A stretch of DNA of 64,000 bases from Nocardiopsis sp. CNR-923 (GTDB lineage: Bacteria > Actinomycetota > Actinomycetes > Streptosporangiales > Streptosporangiaceae): contig NZ_MKKC01000153.1 of the NCBI RefSeq assembly GCF_001942255.1, positions 1-64,000 on the forward strand. Reading direction: 5' to 3'. Both the position numbers and the translations under genes were made by a program. Shown here piece after piece: positions 16,888-26,085 of the stretch. The notes under the pieces are model-generated. The model was not told the DNA's origin. It made no database searches and saw only the letters and a list, made by a program, of their open reading frames with translations. Positions within the stretch are counted from its first letter, which is position 1, and every line of letters starts with the position of its first letter.

Positions 16888-18312
16888 CTAGCTGTCGAAA
16901 CCCAGACCCATCGCGTCCAGGGCCCGCAGCCAGAGGTTCCTCCTGCCGTCGTTCCGGTCGGCGGCGGCCGTCGCGCGCAGCGTCAGCCCGATGCCCAGCG
17001 AGCGCACCGGCTCCGGCGGGAACGGCAGCGGCTTCTCCCGCACCATCCGCAGCCGCGTGCGTTCGGTGTCCAGTCCGTCGAGCCTGTCGAGCATCACCTG
17101 CGCGCCGAAGCGCGTCGCCCCCACCCCCAGGCCCGTGTACCCGACGGCGTAGGCCAGCCGCCCCCTGTACGCGGTGCCGAAGAACCCGGAGAACCGGCTG
17201 CACGTGTCGATCACCCCACCCCAGGTGTGCGTGAACCGCACGCCCTCCAGCTGCGGGAAGTTCTCGAAGAAGTGCTCCGCCAGCTTCTGGAAGGTCTCCG
17301 GCCGCTGGTCGTGCTCCGGGCGCACCGCGCCCCCGTAGTGGTGCACGACGTCGTACCCACCCCACAGGATCCGGTTGTCCGCGGTCAGCCGGTAGTAGTG
17401 GAAGAAGTTCGACGCGTCGCTCAGGCCCTGGCGTGCCTTCCACCCGATCGACGCCATCTGCTCGTCGCTCAGCGGTTCGGTCATCAGCGCGTAGTCGTAC
17501 ACGGGGGCGAGGTAGTGCCTCAGTCGGCGCAGCGGACCCGGGAAGGCTCCCGTGCCCCAGGCGACCTTCGGGGCGTGCAGCGCTCCCCCGCTCGTCTCCA
17601 GCCGCAGCCCGACGTGCGTGGACCGGATCGCGCGCACCGGCGTGTCCTCGAAGATCCGCACGCCCAACTCCAGGCACGCGGCCCGCAGGCCCCACGCCAG
17701 CTTGGCCGGGTGAATCATGGCGACCGCGTCGGGTTCGTGCAGCGCGCCGACGTAGGTGGGCGAGTCCACCTCCTGGCGCATCCGCTCGGCGTCCCACACC
17801 TGGGCCCGGTACCCCAGCGCGTGCAGGGCCGCCGCCGACTCCTCGAATCCCTCCGCCTGCCACGGCGCCGTGGCGGCGAGGATCTCCCCGGTGCGCTCGA
17901 ACTCGCACTCGATCCCGTACCGCCGAACCGCCTCCTCGATCCCGTCGAGGTTGGCACGTCCCTGCCGCTCCAGCTCGGCGATCTCCTCGGGCCAGCGCTC
18001 GGCCCCGTTGTCGTACCCGTGCGTGAGGCTGGCCGCACAGAATCCGCCGTTGCGCCCGGAGGCGGCCCATCCGGCGGTTCTGGCCTCCACCAGCGCCACG
18101 TCTCGCCCCGGGTCGCGTTCCTTGGCGATGAGCGCGGTCCACAGTCCGCTGAACCCGCCACCGACCACGACGAGGTCAGCGTGCACGTCACCGGTCAGGG
18201 GCGGCGCCGGCTCGGGCAGGTCGTGGCCCTCGATCTCCGGATCCAGCCAGAAGACCTTCGGGCGAGCGTTCTTCAGCGCTCTCTCCGCTCGCGCGGTCGC
18301 TCCGTCGGCCAT
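16888..18312 (-). CDS. FAD-dependent amine oxidoreductase (PuuB-like)
   Basis: The 474-residue enzyme belongs to the DAO family: dinucleotide-binding ADLVVVGGGFSGLWTALIA near residue 46, then LVEARTAGWAASGRNGGF which holds the flavin, and the C-terminal YAVGYTGLGVGATRFGAQV. Relatives oxidise gamma-glutamylputrescine or similar amines to an aldehyde and peroxide. It is the last gene of the unit aldehyde dehydrogenase - potA - potD - potB - potC - oxidase, so polyamine degradation is the natural role; the exact substrate is inferred. The start ATG 18312 has GGAG upstream. A hairpin lies between potC and this gene, so its transcription may be partly independent. Confidence 0.83.
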   Translation of the reverse strand: MADGATARAERALKNARPKVFWLDPEIEGHDLPEPAPPLTGDVHADLVVVGGGFSGLWTALIAKERDPGRDVALVEARTAGWAASGRNGGFCAASLTHGYDNGAERWPEEIAELERQGRANLDGIEEAVRRYGIECEFERTGEILAATAPWQAEGFEESAAALHALGYRAQVWDAERMRQEVDSPTYVGALHEPDAVAMIHPAKLAWGLRAACLELGVRIFEDTPVRAIRSTHVGLRLETSGGALHAPKVAWGTGAFPGPLRRLRHYLAPVYDYALMTEPLSDEQMASIGWKARQGLSDASNFFHYYRLTADNRILWGGYDVVHHYGGAVRPEHDQRPETFQKLAEHFFENFPQLEGVRFTHTWGGVIDTCSRFSGFFGTAYRGRLAYAVGYTGLGVGATRFGAQVMLDRLDGLDTERTRLRMVREKPLPFPPEPVRSLGIGLTLRATAAADRNDGRRNLWLRALDAMGLGFDS

Positions 18313-18488
18313 GGGTTATCACTCCGTCTGTCGATGACCGTGTCCGCCGACCGCCGGCGGGCACGGGTCCCCGGTCTGGGGAGGGGAGGAGGTCCGGCGC
18401 CGTCGGCGCCGGTCCGTCTCCCCGACCGCGCGTGCGACGCACTCGGGATCCGGGATCTTCGAATGTGACCACGGCGGGGGTCCTCTGT

Positions 18489-18522
18489 CGGGGCGGGCGT
18501 CCCCGCGGGCGCGCCCGCCCCG
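18489..18522 (-). terminator. Strong hairpin just after potC
   Basis: CGGGGCGGGCG at 18489-18499 pairs perfectly with CGCCCGCCCCG at 18512-18522, with a 12-base loop, immediately past the potC stop on the minus strand. It could end or attenuate the transporter transcript before the oxidase gene. The rest of the 211-base gap contains a second near-perfect palindrome around 18391-18411 and no gene. Confidence 0.55.
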
Positions 18523-18523
18523 C

Positions 18524-19387
18524 TCACCGCTTGCGCCGGCTGTTGATCACGTTGACCACCGCCAGGGTCACACCCACCAGGAACAGCAGTGTGCCCATCA
18601 CGTTGACCTGCGGCGGGATGCCCACGCGGGTGGCGCCCCAGATCCACAACGGGAAGGTCGTCACGTCACCGCTGACGAACGAGGTGATGATGTAGTCGTC
18701 GATGGACAGCGCGAAGGCCAGCAGCCCGCCCGACATCACCGCGGGGAACAGCAGCGGGAGCGTCACCAGGCGGAACGTGGTGAACGGCCCGGCGCCCAGG
18801 TCGCGCGCGGCCTCCTCCATGCGCGGGTCCAGCGTGATCACGCGTGCCCGCACCGTGATGGCCACGAAGGACACACAGAACATCACGTGCGACACGACGG
18901 TCGTCCAGTAGCCCGTCGTCACGTTCATCATGAGGAACGTGGACAGCAGGGCGGCGCCGACGACCACCTCGGGCGCGCTGATCGCCGAGAACATCACCAG
19001 GTTGGTGAGCTGCTTGCCCCGGAAGGTGTAGCGGCCCAGCGCCAGTCCGAGCAGGGTGCCCAGCGCGCCGGAGATCACCATCGTCAGGAGCGCGATGGAC
19101 ACCGAGTTGAACATCGCCTGGTTCAGGTCCGGGTAGGCCAGGGCGTCCTGGTACCAGCGGAACGTGAACCCCTGCCAGGTGATGTTGTGCCGCCCGGCCG
19201 GGTCGTTGAAGCTGAACGCGACCATGAACAGGATCGGCAGGAACAGCCACGCCAGGACCGCGATCGTGTAGACGCGGCCCCAGTCGGTCCGCCGTCGCGC
19301 ACGCGCGGGCCGCGTTCCGCCGGCGGCCCCGGGACCGCCCGGGACGGCCCCTCCGGACACCGTGGGTGTGTCGACACCGGTGCTCAC
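18524..19387 (-). CDS. potC: Spermidine/putrescine ABC transporter permease
   Basis: A 287-residue inner-membrane permease with about six helices and the EAA loop (MEEAARDLGAGPFTTF) that contacts the ATPase. The hydrophobic core is typical of PotC, and the protein ends in a basic SRRKR. The GTG at 19387 overlaps the potB stop in a GTGA junction. It is preceded by an unusual 34-residue Gly/Ala/Pro and Arg-rich N-terminal extension. It forms the translocation channel with PotB for polyamines delivered by PotD. Confidence 0.86.
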   Translation of the reverse strand: MSTGVDTPTVSGGAVPGGPGAAGGTRPARARRRTDWGRVYTIAVLAWLFLPILFMVAFSFNDPAGRHNITWQGFTFRWYQDALAYPDLNQAMFNSVSIALLTMVISGALGTLLGLALGRYTFRGKQLTNLVMFSAISAPEVVVGAALLSTFLMMNVTTGYWTTVVSHVMFCVSFVAITVRARVITLDPRMEEAARDLGAGPFTTFRLVTLPLLFPAVMSGGLLAFALSIDDYIITSFVSGDVTTFPLWIWGATRVGIPPQVNVMGTLLFLVGVTLAVVNVINSRRKR

Positions 19388-20238
19388 GTGTGCACCTCCA
19401 TGACCCTTTCGGTTCCCAGGGCCCGCGCGTAGCTGAAGATGCCGACCAGCAGCAGCCCCATGAGGACGAAGGTGATCGCCGAGGCGATCGGGTAGTTGTT
19501 GTTGACCAGGTACTGGGTCTGGATGACGTTGCCGATCATCGTGTTGTGCGTGCCGCCCAGGACCGACGAGTTGATGTAGTCGGAGCTGGTCGGGATGAAG
19601 GTCATCAGCACTCCGGCGAACACACCGGGCAGCGACACCGGCAGGATCACCCTGAGGAACGCCTGGATCCGGCCCGCGTACAGGTCGTGGGCCGCCTCGA
19701 CGATCCGTGCGTCCATCCGTTCCAGGACCGCGTAGATCGGCAGGACCATGAACGGCAGGAAGTTGTAGGCCAGGCCCAGGATGACCGCGGGCGAGGAGTT
19801 GAGCACCGCCAGGTCGGCCGGGATCAGCCCGATCGACTTCAGCGGGCCCAGCAGGACGCCGTTGTCGGCGAGCAGGAACCGCCACGAGATGGTCCGCAGC
19901 ACGAACGACACGAAGAACGGGAGCAGGATCAGCAGCAGGTACGTGGACTTGTGCGTCCCGCCCCGGAAGGCGATCCAGTAGGCCATCGGGTAGCCGATGA
20001 CGACGCACAGCACGGTCGCGCAGGCCCCGTAGAACAGGGAGCGGACGATCTGCTCCCAGTACGTGGAGACGGCGTCGACGTAGTTGCCCACCTCGAAGGA
20101 CTGCTGGAAACCGGTGATCACGTCGCCGGTGGTCAGCGACAGCGACAGCATCCCGCCGATGGGGACGACGAAGAACAGGGCCAGCCAGACCCATGCTGGC
20201 AGGACCAGCACGTACGGCGTGTACTCGCGGTTGCTCAT
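19384..20238 (-). CDS. potB: Spermidine/putrescine ABC transporter permease
   Basis: A 284-residue permease with an N-terminal helix (VLVLPAWVWLALFFVVPI), six membrane segments in all and an EAA-type loop (IVEAAHDLYAGRIQAFLRVILP). ATG 20238 sits five bases after the potD stop and its own stop overlaps potC, so the three are translated as a unit. Known PotB pairs with PotC. Confidence 0.86.
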   Translation of the reverse strand: MSNREYTPYVLVLPAWVWLALFFVVPIGGMLSLSLTTGDVITGFQQSFEVGNYVDAVSTYWEQIVRSLFYGACATVLCVVIGYPMAYWIAFRGGTHKSTYLLLILLPFFVSFVLRTISWRFLLADNGVLLGPLKSIGLIPADLAVLNSSPAVILGLAYNFLPFMVLPIYAVLERMDARIVEAAHDLYAGRIQAFLRVILPVSLPGVFAGVLMTFIPTSSDYINSSVLGGTHNTMIGNVIQTQYLVNNNYPIASAITFVLMGLLLVGIFSYARALGTERVMEVHT

Positions 20239-20243
20239 GGCGC

Positions 20244-21512
20244 TCAGCTCTGCGTGACGGCGTGGAAGAGCGAGGCGAACTCGTCCTGTTCGGCGGCGGG
20301 CGTGTTCACGTAGTTGTGCAGCCGCTGGTACTCCTCCTCCGTCGGGAACACGAGCGGGCTCTCGGCCATCTCGGCCAGGGCCTGACCACGTTCGGTGCCG
20401 CTCTCGGAGGCGGCCCACTCGGCGATGACCTCCTGCACGTAGGGGATCGGCGTGATGTAGGCGATGTACTCCGTGAGTCCGGCGTTGATCTCCGGCTCGT
20501 ACAGGAAGTTCATCAGCTCGATCGCGTCGACCGGCGCCTGCGAGGTGAAGGGGATCATCATGCAGTCCGTCCAGAGCGTGGCGCCCTCCTCGGGGACGAC
20601 GAACTTGAGGTTCGTCCCCTCCTCGGCGTTCTGCTGGTAGATGTCGCCGGAGAAGGCCATGGTCATCCACAGGTCGCCGTTGGTCAGCGGCTGGATGAAG
20701 TCCTGCTGGTAGTAGGCGCGCACGATCCCGGCGTCGCGCTGCTCGCGCAACGCCTCGGCGGCCGCCTCCCAGTCCTGCGGGGTCGAGTCGGCCGGGTTGA
20801 CTCCGTTGCGGAGCAGCCCGAAGTTGGCGATCTCCTGGGCGTCGGACATCATCCCGACCTTGCCCGCGAACTCCGGGTCCCACAGGTCGGCGATGCTCGT
20901 GATCTCCCGGTCGACGAACTCCGGGTTGTAGGCGATGCCGGTGATGCCCGAGGCGTAGGGGACCGTGTAGCGGTTGCCCGGGTCGTAGGTGGTGTTCTTG
21001 TAGGCCTCGCCCGCGTACTCCGTGAAGTTGGGCAGCCGGGTGTGGTCCAACTGCACGAGGTAGCCCAGCTCGATGAGCTTGGCCAGTTCGAAGCCGTTGG
21101 GCAGGACGAACATGTCGTAGCCGGTGTCGTCGCCGTTGGCCAGCTTGGGTTGGATCTGCCCGAAGAACGGCGCCGCCTCCTGCACGTCCTCCTTGTACAC
21201 CACCTCGGTGCCGGTGGACTCGGTGAACTGCAGGAGCTGCGTGCGGTCCGAGTCCATGTACAGCGGCCAGTTGGCGAACCGCAGGGAACCGGTCCGCTCC
21301 TTGCCCTCCCAGAAGTCGGCGTCCTGCGCGGGATCGCGCTGCTGGCCCTGCACGCCGCAGGCGGAGAGGGCGAGCGCCGCCGCGGCGAGGCCGCTCGCCT
21401 GGAGGGTGCCCCGGCGGGTGATGCCGGGCGTGGCGAGTGAGCCGCGCCGTCGGCGGCGGGCGAGTCCGCGCTGGAGGGAAGGATCGGGCGTCGGGCGTGA
21501 GCGGTGGTTCAT
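20244..21512 (-). CDS. potD: Polyamine ABC transporter substrate-binding lipoprotein
   Basis: The 422-residue precursor has a twin-arginine stretch (GITRRGTLQASGLAAAAL) leading to the lipobox LSAC, so it is probably exported folded by Tat and lipidated. The mature part is a PotD/PotF-type periplasmic-binding fold: LRFANWPLYMDSD, YDMFVLPNGFELAKLI, YTVPYASGITGIAYNP, and WMTMAFSGDIYQ near the ligand. It captures putrescine or spermidine outside the cell. Three 11-base tandem repeats lie in its 100-base upstream gap to potA. Confidence 0.87.
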   Translation of the reverse strand: MNHRSRPTPDPSLQRGLARRRRRGSLATPGITRRGTLQASGLAAAALALSACGVQGQQRDPAQDADFWEGKERTGSLRFANWPLYMDSDRTQLLQFTESTGTEVVYKEDVQEAAPFFGQIQPKLANGDDTGYDMFVLPNGFELAKLIELGYLVQLDHTRLPNFTEYAGEAYKNTTYDPGNRYTVPYASGITGIAYNPEFVDREITSIADLWDPEFAGKVGMMSDAQEIANFGLLRNGVNPADSTPQDWEAAAEALREQRDAGIVRAYYQQDFIQPLTNGDLWMTMAFSGDIYQQNAEEGTNLKFVVPEEGATLWTDCMMIPFTSQAPVDAIELMNFLYEPEINAGLTEYIAYITPIPYVQEVIAEWAASESGTERGQALAEMAESPLVFPTEEEYQRLHNYVNTPAAEQDEFASLFHAVTQS

Positions 21513-21562
21513 GTCGTCTGTTCCCTGCTTCTGGTCGGGGGATGCGGCTGTGGTGACCCGGT

Positions 21563-21595
21563 GGACCGGGTCGGGACCGGGTCGGGACCGGGTCG
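21563..21595. repeat. Three tandem copies of an 11-base unit
   Basis: GGACCGGGTCG is repeated perfectly at 21563-21573, 21574-21584 and 21585-21595, in the gap between potA and potD. Further CCGGTC matches flank it. It could be a replication-slippage repeat or tune potD translation relative to potA. Confidence 0.8.
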
Positions 21596-21612
21596 GCCCG
21601 GTCGGGGTCGCG

Positions 21613-22772
21613 TCAGTCGGTCAGCGCGTAGGAGTGATCGGGCGTCCAGGACAGCCACACCCGTTCGCCGCGTTCGGCGACGAGGCCGGAGCCCGAGGTG
21701 TTCTGCTGGTAGACGGTGATCCTCTGGTCGGAGCCGATGTCGACCTGGTAGTGCGTGGCCGAGCCGAGGTAGACGGTCTCGGTGACCGTGCCGGGCAACC
21801 GGCTGACGGCGCCCTCGGGCTCGTCCACCGAGATGCGGACCTTCTCCGGTCGCACGGTCAGGTGAACCTCGGCGCCCGCCTCGGCGCCGTCGGGCAGCTC
21901 GGCGGCCAGGGCGGTCGCGCCGTCCCCGACCTCGACCCGCCACGTCCCCGCGTCCGTGCGGCCCCCGACCGTCCCGGTGAGCAGGTTGCTGGTGCCGATG
22001 AAGTCGGCGACGAACCGTGTGGCGGGGTGCTCGTAGATCTCGGCGGGTGTGCCGAGCTGCTCGACGCCGCCGCGGTTCATCACCGCGATGCGGTCCGACA
22101 TCGTCAGTGCCTCGCCCTGGTCGTGCGTGACGTAGACGAAGGTGATGCCGACCTCGCGCTGGATGCGCTTGAGCTCGACCTGCATGGACTGGCGGAGCTT
22201 GAGGTCCAGCGCGCCCAGGGGCTCGTCGAGCAGGAGCGCGCCGGGCTGGTTGACCAGCGCGCGGGCCAGCGCGACCCGCTGCTGCTGGCCGCCGGACAGC
22301 TGGGAGGGCCGGTGCTTGCCGCGGTGGCCCAGCTCCACGAGGTCGAGCATCTCCGCCACCCGCGACCGGATCTGCGCCTTATCGACGCCGCGCCGCCGGA
22401 GTCCGAACGCCACGTTGTCGGCGACGCTCATGTGCGGGAAGAGCGCGTAGCTCTGGAAGACCATGTTGACGTCGCGGTGGTGGGCCGGGACACCGGTGAC
22501 GTCGCGGCCGTCGAGCCGGACGACTCCCCCGGTCGGCTCCTCGAACCCGGCGATCATCCGCATGGTGGTCGTCTTGCCGCAGCCCGACGGTCCGAGCAGC
22601 GAGAAGAACTCCCCCTCGGCGATGGCCAGGTCGACCCCGGTCACGGCCGTGACCGTCTCCGAACCCGAGCGGAAGGACTTGGTCACGCCCTCCAGACTGA
22701 TGGCCGGGGCCTGAGCCGGGGCCGAGGTCCCGGCGGGCGCTCGGGCGGAGGTGTCGTGGTGCTTGTGGCCAT
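21613..22772 (-). CDS. potA: Polyamine ABC transporter ATPase
   Basis: A 386-residue ATPase: Walker A GPSGCGKTTT, signature LSGGQQQRVALARAL, Walker B LLLDEPLGALD, and a C-terminal TOBE-like domain (VRPEKVRISVDEPEGAV). It energises PotBC. The ATPase frame has no start before GTG 22686, but a strong AGGAG lies before ATG 22772/GTG 22775, whose frame joins the ATPase if one C is restored near 22757, giving a start MATSTTDTSARAPAG and 387 codons. This extended start is preferred over GTG 22686. It lies downstream of the aldehyde dehydrogenase gene. Confidence 0.87.
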
Positions 22773-22890
22773 CACGGGGAGGCTCCTGTCAGCTCTCGTT
22801 CCTGGTCTTGGGGAATGCCGCTCGGGCGGCTCGCCCGGCCGGGCGGAGGCCCGGCCGGGGTCCCGGGCGTCCGCCGGGCCGGACTCCGGG

Positions 22891-24339
22891 TCAGTCACCG
22901 ATGTAGCTCATGACGTGCTTGATCCGCGTGTACTCGTCGAAGGAGTACATCGACAGGTCCTTGCCGTAGCCGGAGTGCTTGAAGCCGCCGTGCGGCATCT
23001 CCGCGGTGATCGGGATGTGGGTGTTGATCCACACGCAGCCGAAGTCGAGGCGGCGCGAGACCCGCAGCGCCCGGGCGTGGTCCCTGGTCCAGACGCTGGA
23101 CGCCAGGCCGTACTCGACCGAGTTGGCCCAGCGGACGGCGGTGTCCTCGTCGGTGAACCGCTGGACGGTGATGACCGGGCCGAAGATCTCGTCGGTCACC
23201 AGTTCGTCGCCCTGTCGCAGGCCGGACACGACCGTGGGCGCGTAGAAGTAGCCCTCGTCGCCGACCCGCTGACCGCCGGCGAGGATCTCGGCGTGATCCG
23301 GGGCGCGCTCGACGAACCCGCTGACCCGGGCGAGCTGGCCCGCGTTGTTGACCGGGCCGAACAGCGCGTCGGGGTTGCTCGGCGGAGCGGTCACGGTGCC
23401 GCGCGCCTGCTCGGCGAGGGCGGCGGCGAAGTCGTCGTGGATGCCCGGCGCGGCGAGGACGCGGGTGGCGGCCGTGCAGTCCTGGCCCGCGTTGAAGAAA
23501 CCCGCCTCGGCGATCCCGGCGGCGGCGCGCTCGACGTCGGCGTCGTCGAAGACGATGACCGGCGCCTTTCCGCCCAGCTCCAGGTGGAGGCGCTTGAGGT
23601 CGCGGGATCCGGCCTGCGCGACCTCGAACCCGGCACGGGTGGAGCCGGTCAGCGAGATGAGCTGGGGGATCTTGTGGTCGACCAGTGCGCGTCCGGTGTC
23701 GCGGTCGCCGCAGACCACGTTGAACACGCCCGCGGGGAGGAACTCGGACGCGATCTCGGCGAGCAGCAGGGTGGAGACCGGTGTGGTGTCCGAGGGCTTG
23801 AGGACGACGGTGTTGCCCGCCGCCAGCGCGGGGCCGATCTTCCACGCCGCCATCGCCATCGGATAGTTCCACGGCGAGATCTGCCCGACGACGCCGATCG
23901 GCTCCCGGCGGATCCACGAGGTGTGGTCGGCCATGTACTCGCCCGCGGCGCGGCCCTCCAGGTTGCGCGCCGCACCGGCGAAGAACCGGAGCGCGTCCAG
24001 GACCTGGGCGATCTCCTCGCTCTTGGTCAGCGCCACGGGTTTGCCGCAGTTGCGCACCTCGGCCGCGACCAGCTCGTCGGCGCGCGCCTCGACGGCGTCG
24101 GCGAACCGGTTGAGGGCGATCTGGCGCTGGGCCGGGGTGGTGTCGCGCCAGCCGTCGTCGAACGCGCGCTGGGCGACCTTGAAGGCGTGGTCGACGTCGG
24201 CGGCGGACGAGACGGGAGCCGTGGCGAAGACCTCGCCGGTCGACGGGTCGACGATGTCGGCGCGGATCCCGTCGATCGTGTCGACGTACTCCCCGTTGAC
24301 GAAGTTCCTGAGATGGTCGAGGTCGTGCCTCTCGGTCAC
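22891..24339 (-). CDS. Aldehyde dehydrogenase, probably gamma-aminobutyraldehyde dehydrogenase
   Basis: A 482-residue NAD-dependent aldehyde dehydrogenase with the general-base Glu in LHLELGGKAP, the catalytic Cys in FFNAGQDCTAATRVL, the cofactor loop LISLTGSTRAGFEVA and an N-terminal substrate-channel WNYPMAMAAWKIGPAL. In polyamine degradation this step oxidises the aldehyde formed by the amine oxidase to gamma-aminobutyrate or a glutamyl derivative. The GTG start 24339 has GGGAG upstream. It is the first gene of the minus-strand unit continuing through potADBC, and it is divergent from the aminotransferase gene. Confidence 0.85.
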   Translation of the reverse strand: MTERHDLDHLRNFVNGEYVDTIDGIRADIVDPSTGEVFATAPVSSAADVDHAFKVAQRAFDDGWRDTTPAQRQIALNRFADAVEARADELVAAEVRNCGKPVALTKSEEIAQVLDALRFFAGAARNLEGRAAGEYMADHTSWIRREPIGVVGQISPWNYPMAMAAWKIGPALAAGNTVVLKPSDTTPVSTLLLAEIASEFLPAGVFNVVCGDRDTGRALVDHKIPQLISLTGSTRAGFEVAQAGSRDLKRLHLELGGKAPVIVFDDADVERAAAGIAEAGFFNAGQDCTAATRVLAAPGIHDDFAAALAEQARGTVTAPPSNPDALFGPVNNAGQLARVSGFVERAPDHAEILAGGQRVGDEGYFYAPTVVSGLRQGDELVTDEIFGPVITVQRFTDEDTAVRWANSVEYGLASSVWTRDHARALRVSRRLDFGCVWINTHIPITAEMPHGGFKHSGYGKDLSMYSFDEYTRIKHVMSYIGD

Positions 24340-24428
24340 TTCTGCTCCCTTGGCTGGTCAAGCACATTCGCGCGCGATGTTGGTGTCTCAGGTCACGTTG
24401 CCACTCAACGAGCGCAAGATCAAGGGAT

Positions 24429-24458
24429 TCCGTCGTAAAGGTTGTGTTTCGCGACGGA
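24429..24458. promoter_or_regulatory. Inverted repeat upstream of the polyamine genes
   Basis: TCCGTCG at 24429-24435 and CGACGGA at 24452-24458 are perfect seven-base arms 16 bases apart, in the divergent gap between the aldehyde dehydrogenase and aminotransferase genes and directly before the TTGACA at 24462. It is a candidate operator for a polyamine-responsive regulator; no regulator gene is in the window. Confidence 0.5.
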
Positions 24459-24461
24459 TAC

Positions 24462-24490
24462 TTGACAAAATCGTCCCGCATGCGACTATT
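24462..24490 (+). promoter_or_regulatory. Probable aminotransferase promoter
   Basis: A perfect TTGACA lies at 24462-24467. About 17 bases further is actatt (24485-24490), a weak -10, with other TA-rich hexamers within two bases. The ATG-proximal ribosome site GGGAG follows, and the aminotransferase starts at 24577. The -35 is clear, the -10 is not. Confidence 0.45.
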
Positions 24491-24576
24491 TCTGTAGCGG
24501 GTCCTTGCAGGGGCCCACGGGTCGACCGACCTTCCACACGGTCCCCGCACCCACCCAGCGATCATGGGAGCACCAA

Positions 24577-25951
24577 GTGGCAGCGAGCCTGAGCCCGCAG
24601 GAAGTCCAGCGGGCCGCCAAGGACCACCTGTGGATGCACTTCACGGAGATGGCCGCCTACGACGATGCCGACGTCCCCGTCATCACCCGCGGCGAGGGCG
24701 TCCACGTCTACGACTCGAACGGCAAGAAGTACCTGGACGGCCTCGCCGGGCTGTTCGTCTCCCAGGCCGGACACGGCCGCACGGAGATCGCGGACGCCAT
24801 CGCTGAGCAGGCCAGGGAACTCGCCTACTTCCCGATCTGGACCTACGCCCACCCGAGGCCGTCGAGTTGGCCGACCGGCTCGCCGGCCTCGCCCCCGGCG
24901 ACCTGAACCGCGTCTTCTTCACCACCAGCGGTTCGGAGGCCGTCGAGTCCGCCTGGAAACTCGCCCGCCAGTACTTCAAAGCCGTCGGTGAGCCGCTCCG
25001 GCACAAGGTGATCAGCCGCAAGATCGCTTACCACGGCAGCAGCCTCGGCGCGCTGTCCATCACCGGGCTCCAGGGCATCAAGACCCCGTTCGAGCCGCTG
25101 GTGCCGAGCACGATCCAGGTGCCGAACACCGACTTCTACCGCGCGCCCGTGCACGGCGACGACCCCGAGCCTTCGGCCGCTGGGCCGCCGACCAGATCGA
25201 GGACGCGATCCTGCAGAACGACCCGGACACCGTCGCCGCGGTCTTCGTCGAGCCGGTGCAGAACTCCGGCGGCTGCTTCCCCCCGCCGCCCGGCTACCTT
25301 CAGCGCGTGCGCGAGATCTGCGACCGCTACGGCGTGCTCATGGTCTCCGACGAGGTCATCTGCGCGTTCGGCCGCCTCGGTGAGTACTTCGGCGCGACCA
25401 AGTACGGCTACCTGCCGGACATGATCACCTTCGCCAAGGGCGCCACCAGCGGTTACGTGCCACTGGGCGGTGTGATCGCCCGCGAACGGCTGATGGAGCC
25501 GTTCAAGGAACGGGGCAACGTCTTCCTGCACGGCGTCACCTTCGCCGGCCACCCGGTCGCCGCCGCCGCCGCGCTCGCCAACATCGACCTGTTCGAGAAG
25601 GAGGGCATCCTCGACAACGTGCGTGAGAACGCCCCGGTGTTCCGCGCGACGCTGGAGAAGCTGCTCGACCTGCCGATCGTCGGCGACGTGCGCGGCGACG
25701 GGTTCTTCTACGGCATCGAGCTGGTGAAGGACAAGGAGACCAAGGAGGTCTTCACCGCCGAGGAGTCGACCCGCCTGCTCAAGGGCTTCCTGTCCCAGGC
25801 GCTGTTCGACGCCGGTCTGGTCTGCCGCGCCGACGACCGCGGCGAGCCCGTCGTGCAGCTCTCACCGCCGCTGACCTGCGGTCCGGAGCACTTCGACGAG
25901 ATGGAGCGCATCCTGCGCAAGGTGCTCACCGAAGCGTGGGAGCGGCTCTGA
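24577..25951 (+). CDS. Class III aminotransferase of polyamine degradation
   Basis: Repaired, a 458-residue PLP enzyme: FFTTSGSEAVESAWKLARQY, AYHGSSLGALSITG, the acidic DEVICAFGRLG that holds the pyridine nitrogen, and the lysine in ITFAKGATSGYVPLGG. It transfers the amino group of putrescine, GABA or beta-alanine to pyruvate or 2-oxoglutarate; the context favours a polyamine-derived substrate. GTG 24577 has GGGAG before it. The frame breaks twice, near 24854 (AYAHP to ELADRLAG) and near 25170 (GDDPE to RWAADQIED). One base restored at each gives 1377 bases and a continuous family sequence. Confidence 0.85.
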
Positions 25952-25971
25952 TCCCGCCGCTCTCCCGATCC

Positions 25972-26008
25972 GCGTGCCCCCGCCCCCGACTTCCGGGCGG
26001 GGGCACGC
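25972..26008 (+). terminator. Terminator after the aminotransferase
   Basis: GCGTGCCCCCGCCC at 25972-25985 pairs perfectly with GGGCGGGGGCACGC at 25995-26008 around a nine-base loop, 20 bases past the stop. Confidence 0.7.
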
Positions 26009-26085
26009 CCCTTGCTCCGGCCTGAACCGGGGATGGCGCTATCCTCTCGGAGACCGTCCACTGCTGGTAGGGGAACGGGGGCGTC

